Below, in pieces: positions 30,755 through 34,002 of a DNA stretch of 34,002 nucleotides. How positions within the stretch are numbered: the first letter of the stretch is position 1; each line of letters opens with the position of its first letter. Position numbers and translations under genes: made by a program. A model generated the notes under the pieces. That model saw nothing but the letters and a program-made list of their open reading frames with translations, searched no databases and was not told the origin of the DNA. The stretch is from Mesorhizobium mediterraneum (GTDB taxonomy: Bacteria > Pseudomonadota > Alphaproteobacteria > Rhizobiales > Rhizobiaceae): contig NZ_NPKI01000048.1 in assembly GCF_002284565.1 (NCBI RefSeq), forward strand, positions 1 to 34,002, written 5' to 3'.

Positions 30755-30788
30755 CTGTCATCCAATTGTTAACCAAGGTTCATACGAT
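30755..30788 (+). promoter_or_regulatory. Candidate PHO box and -10 upstream of the PstS gene
   Basis: CTGTCATCCAATTGTTAA (30755-30772) has one perfect PHO half-site (CTGTCAT) and a second, weaker half (TTGTTAA, 4 of 7 matches) at the correct 11-bp spacing. A -10-like TACGAT (30783-30788) follows after 10 bp, the usual distance for PhoB-activated promoters. Phosphate-starvation control of the downstream phosphate genes would fit. The second half-site is weak. Confidence 0.45.
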
Positions 30789-30896
30789 GAGCAATGTTGT
30801 CTCTCGGCCGGTGTGTGTTCGCCGGGCGGACGACTGTTGATATCTGCCAAGACTGAAAAGTAGATTTTTATTTGCGCAGTATAGTCGGGGATCGCC

Positions 30897-31991
30897 ATGA
30901 TGTTTCCAGCAAGCTTTGCGTCACTTCGGCGCAAATGGGCGAAGATAATGGGATCAAGTGGCGCCATCACGCTGGCTGTTGCCTTGATGATCGGGGCCGC
31001 TGCGCAGGCTGAGCCTATTCGCGGCGCTGGATCGACGCTGGCCGCCCCGATCATCGGCAAATGGGCAGCCGCCTACGAGAGCGCCCGCGCCGATGGCGGC
31101 GACTATATCTCGCCCGATTGGAAGGTCGACTATGAAATCGTCGGCTCGCTCGCCGGCGTCCTGCGTCTCGATCAGCCGGACATGGACTTTGCGGCGACGG
31201 ATGCACCGATCAACGCCGCCGAGCTCAGGAAAACCGGCCGCCAGCAGTTTCCGATGGTGATGGGCGCCATCGCCGTCGTCGTCAATCTCGACGGCATTGG
31301 CCCGGGAAGCCTTCGCCTGACGGGGCCGCTTCTGGCCGACATCTATCTCGGCAAGATCCAGTCATGGTCCGATCCCGCGATCAAGGCGGCGAATCCGGAT
31401 CTGACGCTGCCCGATCTTAGGATCAGCGTTCTTCACCGTAAGGATGGGTCCGGCTCGACATTTGTGTTCACGGAGTATCTGTCGGCGGTCAGCGACGAGT
31501 GGAAGAGCAAATACGGCGCCAACACACTGATCTCGTGGCCGCTCGGCGCCGATGCCGAAGGCACGCAGAACCTCATTCGAGCCGTGCATGACACGAAGGG
31601 GGCGATCGCCTATGCCGAATCCGGCCAGGCGCAGCGCGCCAGCCTTTCCTACGCGCTGATCGAGAACAAATCCGGCAAGTTCGTCAAGCCGGAGCCCGAC
31701 GGCGTGCAGGCTGCTGCGACGTCCATCGACTGGGCGCAAACGACCGATTTCTTCGCTTCGCTGACCGATCGAGACGGAGATGCCGCCTATCCGATCAGCA
31801 CGGCTGTGTTCGCGGTCGTTCAGGTCTCGGGCCGTTCGGAACATCGCTATCGCCGGGTGCACGACCTTTTCCGGCTCGCCTTCGCGCAGGGCGCCGGCGA
31901 CGCCACCGCGCTCGGCTATGTGCCGCTGCCGAAGGCGCTCGTCGACCAGGTCGAACAATACTGGGCGAGGCAAGCGCCCGTCGGAAACTGA
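30897..31991 (+). CDS. pstS: Phosphate-binding periplasmic protein (PstS-like), orphan
   Basis: 364 residues with a Sec signal peptide (about 1-38, SSGAITLAVALMIGAAAQA). The phosphate-binding loops are conserved: IRGAGSTLAAPIIGKWAAAY near the mature N-terminus, LDQPDMDFAATDAPINAAEL, then HRKDGSGSTFVFTEYLS (about 180-196) and KGAIAYAESG. The phosphate ligands of PstS lie in just these loops. It is 84 bp before a Na/Pi cotransporter gene and has no pstC, pstA or pstB near it. It may therefore serve a distant Pst transporter, act as a scavenger, or hand phosphate to its neighbour (inference). A candidate PHO box lies upstream. Confidence 0.9.
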   Translation: MMFPASFASLRRKWAKIMGSSGAITLAVALMIGAAAQAEPIRGAGSTLAAPIIGKWAAAYESARADGGDYISPDWKVDYEIVGSLAGVLRLDQPDMDFAATDAPINAAELRKTGRQQFPMVMGAIAVVVNLDGIGPGSLRLTGPLLADIYLGKIQSWSDPAIKAANPDLTLPDLRISVLHRKDGSGSTFVFTEYLSAVSDEWKSKYGANTLISWPLGADAEGTQNLIRAVHDTKGAIAYAESGQAQRASLSYALIENKSGKFVKPEPDGVQAAATSIDWAQTTDFFASLTDRDGDAAYPISTAVFAVVQVSGRSEHRYRRVHDLFRLAFAQGAGDATALGYVPLPKALVDQVEQYWARQAPVGN

Positions 31992-32075
31992 GCTGAAGAG
32001 CCAGGCTGCCTCGCGCAGCACCTGAACTGAACGTCATATCGCGCCGTGGTAACGGCTTGTTGGGGACTGCGTGAC

Positions 32076-33806
32076 ATGGACATAGATATCTTCAAGGACA
32101 TCCTCGTGCCGGTGATCGGGGGGTTGGGCATCTTCATGCTCGGCCTCGACTTCATGGCAAACGGCATCCAGGCGCTTTCGGTCAACCGGATGCGCGCCTT
32201 TCTCGCCAAGGCCGCCGGAACGCCGATCAAGGGCGTGCTGGCAGGAACGCTGATCACCGGCGTCATCCAGTCGTCGACGGCGATGAGCGTCATGGTCGTC
32301 GGCCTGGTCAATGCCGGCGTCATCGCCTTGAGGCCGGCGATCAGCGTGATCATGGGCGCCAATATCGGCACCACGCTCGGCAACGGGCTCATCGCCCTGC
32401 CGCTCGGCCCGCTTGGATTGATCCTGGCCGGCGTGTTCTCGCTGGTCTACTGCTTCGCCAAAAGCGAAAAGGTCAAGAACATTGCGCTCGCCTGCATGGG
32501 CTTCGCGCTGATCTTCTATGGCCTCAACCTGATGACAGGCGGCCTGCGCCCGCTTCGCAACCTGCCCGAAGTCATGGCGCTGCTGCAAACGCTGACGGCC
32601 GACTCCTATGTCAACCTTCTCAAATGCGTGTTCATCGCCGCCGGCGTGACCGCCATGATCCATTCGTCCTCGGCGACGATCGGCATTGTGATGGGCCTTG
32701 GCGCCGCCGGCATTCTCGACTGGACGACGGCCGTCGCCTTCTCGCTCGGCGCCGATCTCGGCACCACGATCACCTCGTGGATGGCTTCGCTCAATCTTTC
32801 GAAGAACGCCAAGCGGACCGCTTACGCGCACATCTCGTTCAACATCATCGGCGTGTGCATCACCATCCCGCTGTTCTTCGTCTCCATGCAGGTCCTGGAA
32901 TGGGCCATGCAGTTCTTCGGCGGCGATCCCGCCATCCCGGTGATCGTCGACGGCAAGGAGACCTTTCCCCTGGTGCCGGTCGCGGTCGGCCTCTATTCGA
33001 CCTTCTTCAACATCTTCAATACATTGTTGCTGTTCCCGTTCATCGGTGTGTTCGAGCGGGTTCTGTCGCGTGTCGGCCACACGGATGCCGATGACGCGGA
33101 GGATTTCTCGACGCCTAGATTCCTCGACCGCAAGCTGGCCGGCGATTTTGCCAAGGCAATTCCCGCCGTTCAGCAGGAGACGGCCCGTCACCTCCAGGCC
33201 GGCGCCATGTTCCTCGACATCGCCCGCTCGTCCAAGAAGGCGCCGCCGGATCCGGGCGAGCACTATCTCGCTACCGACATCCTCAGCCGCGATATCCGTG
33301 CCTACACCGCCGAGCTGATGAAGGAGGATCTGCCCTACGACCAGCTCGACCTGATCGCCAGCCTGATCGAGGAAGCCGACTTCACGGCCGCCCTGACGGA
33401 ATCGATGCATCAGGTGGCGCGCCGCGTTAGGCGCGAGAAGTTCAGCGGCCCGGCGCAGACCATCGTCGACGTCGCGTTGAGCAAGCTCGATGTTTCGCTG
33501 CGGGAGATCTTGCCGACTTACGGCATCTCCAACCCACAGATGCCGGCCGGCCATGTCAATCTGCCGGAAGTCGAGGAACTGCGTGCCCGCACGCTGGCGC
33601 TCGGACCAAATGCGGGCGCCGCCGAACGCGGCACGATCCTGGCCCTGCTCGGGTCGATCGAGCGCGCGGAAATCCTGATCCACCGCATCGATGCCGAGCG
33701 CAAATCCGTCAACCGGCAAAGCGTGCTCGCCCGTGCCTCGGCACGCAAGGAGGCCAGGCCGCAGTCGATGGGCGACACCGGCCTCAGCCCGGTTCCGGCC
33801 GAGTAG
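32076..33806 (+). CDS. Na/Pi cotransporter family protein with PhoU-like C-terminal domain
   Basis: 576 residues from ATG 32076 (an in-frame GTG lies at 32046). Two inverted Na/Pi-cotransport repeats are visible: GVLAGTLITGVIQSSTAMSV (about 55-74) and the second HSSSATIGIVMGLGAAG (about 194-210), which carry the QSS/HSS signature. About 8-9 membrane segments occupy residues 8-330. The C-terminal third (about 350-560) is soluble and helical, rich in acidic and basic residues (DFAKAIPAVQQETARHLQAG), typical of the PhoU-like regulatory domain in this family. It is expected to import phosphate with sodium across the inner membrane. The PstS-like gene immediately upstream probably forms an operon with it. 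Confidence 0.93.
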   Translation: MDIDIFKDILVPVIGGLGIFMLGLDFMANGIQALSVNRMRAFLAKAAGTPIKGVLAGTLITGVIQSSTAMSVMVVGLVNAGVIALRPAISVIMGANIGTTLGNGLIALPLGPLGLILAGVFSLVYCFAKSEKVKNIALACMGFALIFYGLNLMTGGLRPLRNLPEVMALLQTLTADSYVNLLKCVFIAAGVTAMIHSSSATIGIVMGLGAAGILDWTTAVAFSLGADLGTTITSWMASLNLSKNAKRTAYAHISFNIIGVCITIPLFFVSMQVLEWAMQFFGGDPAIPVIVDGKETFPLVPVAVGLYSTFFNIFNTLLLFPFIGVFERVLSRVGHTDADDAEDFSTPRFLDRKLAGDFAKAIPAVQQETARHLQAGAMFLDIARSSKKAPPDPGEHYLATDILSRDIRAYTAELMKEDLPYDQLDLIASLIEEADFTAALTESMHQVARRVRREKFSGPAQTIVDVALSKLDVSLREILPTYGISNPQMPAGHVNLPEVEELRARTLALGPNAGAAERGTILALLGSIERAEILIHRIDAERKSVNRQSVLARASARKEARPQSMGDTGLSPVPAE

Positions 33807-33836
33807 AGGGTCAAGGCCGGGCGGGGCTGCCCTTTA

Positions 33837-33975
33837 CCTTCTCCCCTTGTGGGAGAAGGTGGATTGGCGCGTAGCGCCAAGACGGAAGAGGGGTGTTGGA
33901 CGGATCGCTGTTGGTGCCAAGCTGGAACACCCCTCATCCGACCGAGCTTCGCTCGGCCACCTTCTCCCACAAGGA
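33837..33975. repeat. Palindromic intergenic repeat, family B (paired copy)
   Basis: This matches the copy at 30482-30630 in order and wording: CTCCCCTTGTGGGAGAAGGT, GATTGGCGCGTAGCGCC, GGGGTGTTGGACGGA, AAGCTGGAACACCCCTCATC and the closing CCACCTTCTCCCACAAGG. It follows the Na/Pi gene by about 30 bp. Frames that run through it to the end of the window are artefacts of the repeat. Confidence 0.88.
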
Positions 33976-34002
33976 GACCTTTGCACAGAAGCCGAACGGT
34001 GA

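Noticed and set aside
32034..33719. 561-codon open frame antisense to the Na/Pi cotransporter gene
   Set aside because: Composition is extreme (Asp, Arg, His, Gln) with no fold, opposite a clear transporter; antisense artefact.
33691..34002. 103-codon plus-strand frame at the right edge
   Set aside because: It overlaps the end of the Na/Pi gene in another frame and then runs through a family B repeat.
1..34002. CRISPR arrays, tRNA or rRNA genes
   Set aside because: No regularly spaced short repeats and no tRNA- or rRNA-like sequence were recognised on either strand. A covariance-model scan was not possible.

Overview
The window looks like chromosomal accessory DNA of a GC-rich alphaproteobacterium of the order Rhizobiales, most likely Mesorhizobium or a close relative. 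This is inferred from high-GC codon use, the mix of gene families, and two families of short palindromic intergenic repeats of the kind scattered through Mesorhizobium genomes. No rRNA, tRNA, CRISPR array, intact insertion sequence or phage gene was seen. About 30 protein genes are supported, mostly in small metabolic units with their own local regulators.

Layout. 1-3.3 kb: the N-terminal half of a large type-I-secreted repeat protein (running off the left edge), a LuxR-type regulator with a degenerate receiver domain, and an intergenic stretch with a nested palindrome and an orphan terminator. 3.3-6.9 kb: a methyltransferase, two small proteins, an aldo/keto reductase and a DUF4105 membrane protein. 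7.2-8.9 kb: a secreted sorbosone-dehydrogenase-like quinoprotein, broken by a one-base frameshift, and a c-type cytochrome that could accept its electrons. 8.9-10.7 kb: a VOC protein, a Tat-exported histidine phosphatase and an ankyrin protein. 10.8-12.5 kb: an ArsR-SRPBCC-RibD/DHFR-like operon whose promoter carries two matching operators and appears to give a leaderless mRNA. 12.7-17.8 kb: a secreted beta-lactamase-fold hydrolase, a DinB-like protein, an unknown membrane protein, an SDR lacking the usual catalytic lysine, and a small secreted protein. 17.8-19.9 kb: a strong 62-nt stem-loop, an HSL-type esterase and a TetR regulator. 20-24.1 kb: a three-subunit molybdenum hydroxylase of the PaoABC type, under a promoter overlapped by a perfect 20-bp palindrome. 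24.1-28.6 kb: a quinone-reductase-like dehydrogenase divergent from a LysR regulator, then a slipin/NfeD pair in which nfeD is frameshifted. 28.7-33.8 kb: a DMT permease, a 2OG-Fe(II) oxygenase, a PstS-like protein with a plausible PHO box, and a Na/Pi cotransporter.

How the parts work together. The quinoprotein and cytochrome suggest periplasmic sugar or aldehyde oxidation. The Mo-hydroxylase suggests aldehyde detoxification controlled by the adjacent TetR. The last two genes form a phosphate acquisition pair with no pstCAB in view. Two genes (sorbosone dehydrogenase and nfeD) are each broken by one base in a homopolymer, which raises sequencing error as a serious alternative to true decay. 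No clearly new multi-gene system stands out. The most unusual signals are regulatory: the leaderless double-operator ArsR promoter, the TetR-controlled leader carrying an inserted repeat and a possible leader peptide, and several strong unexplained stem-loops.
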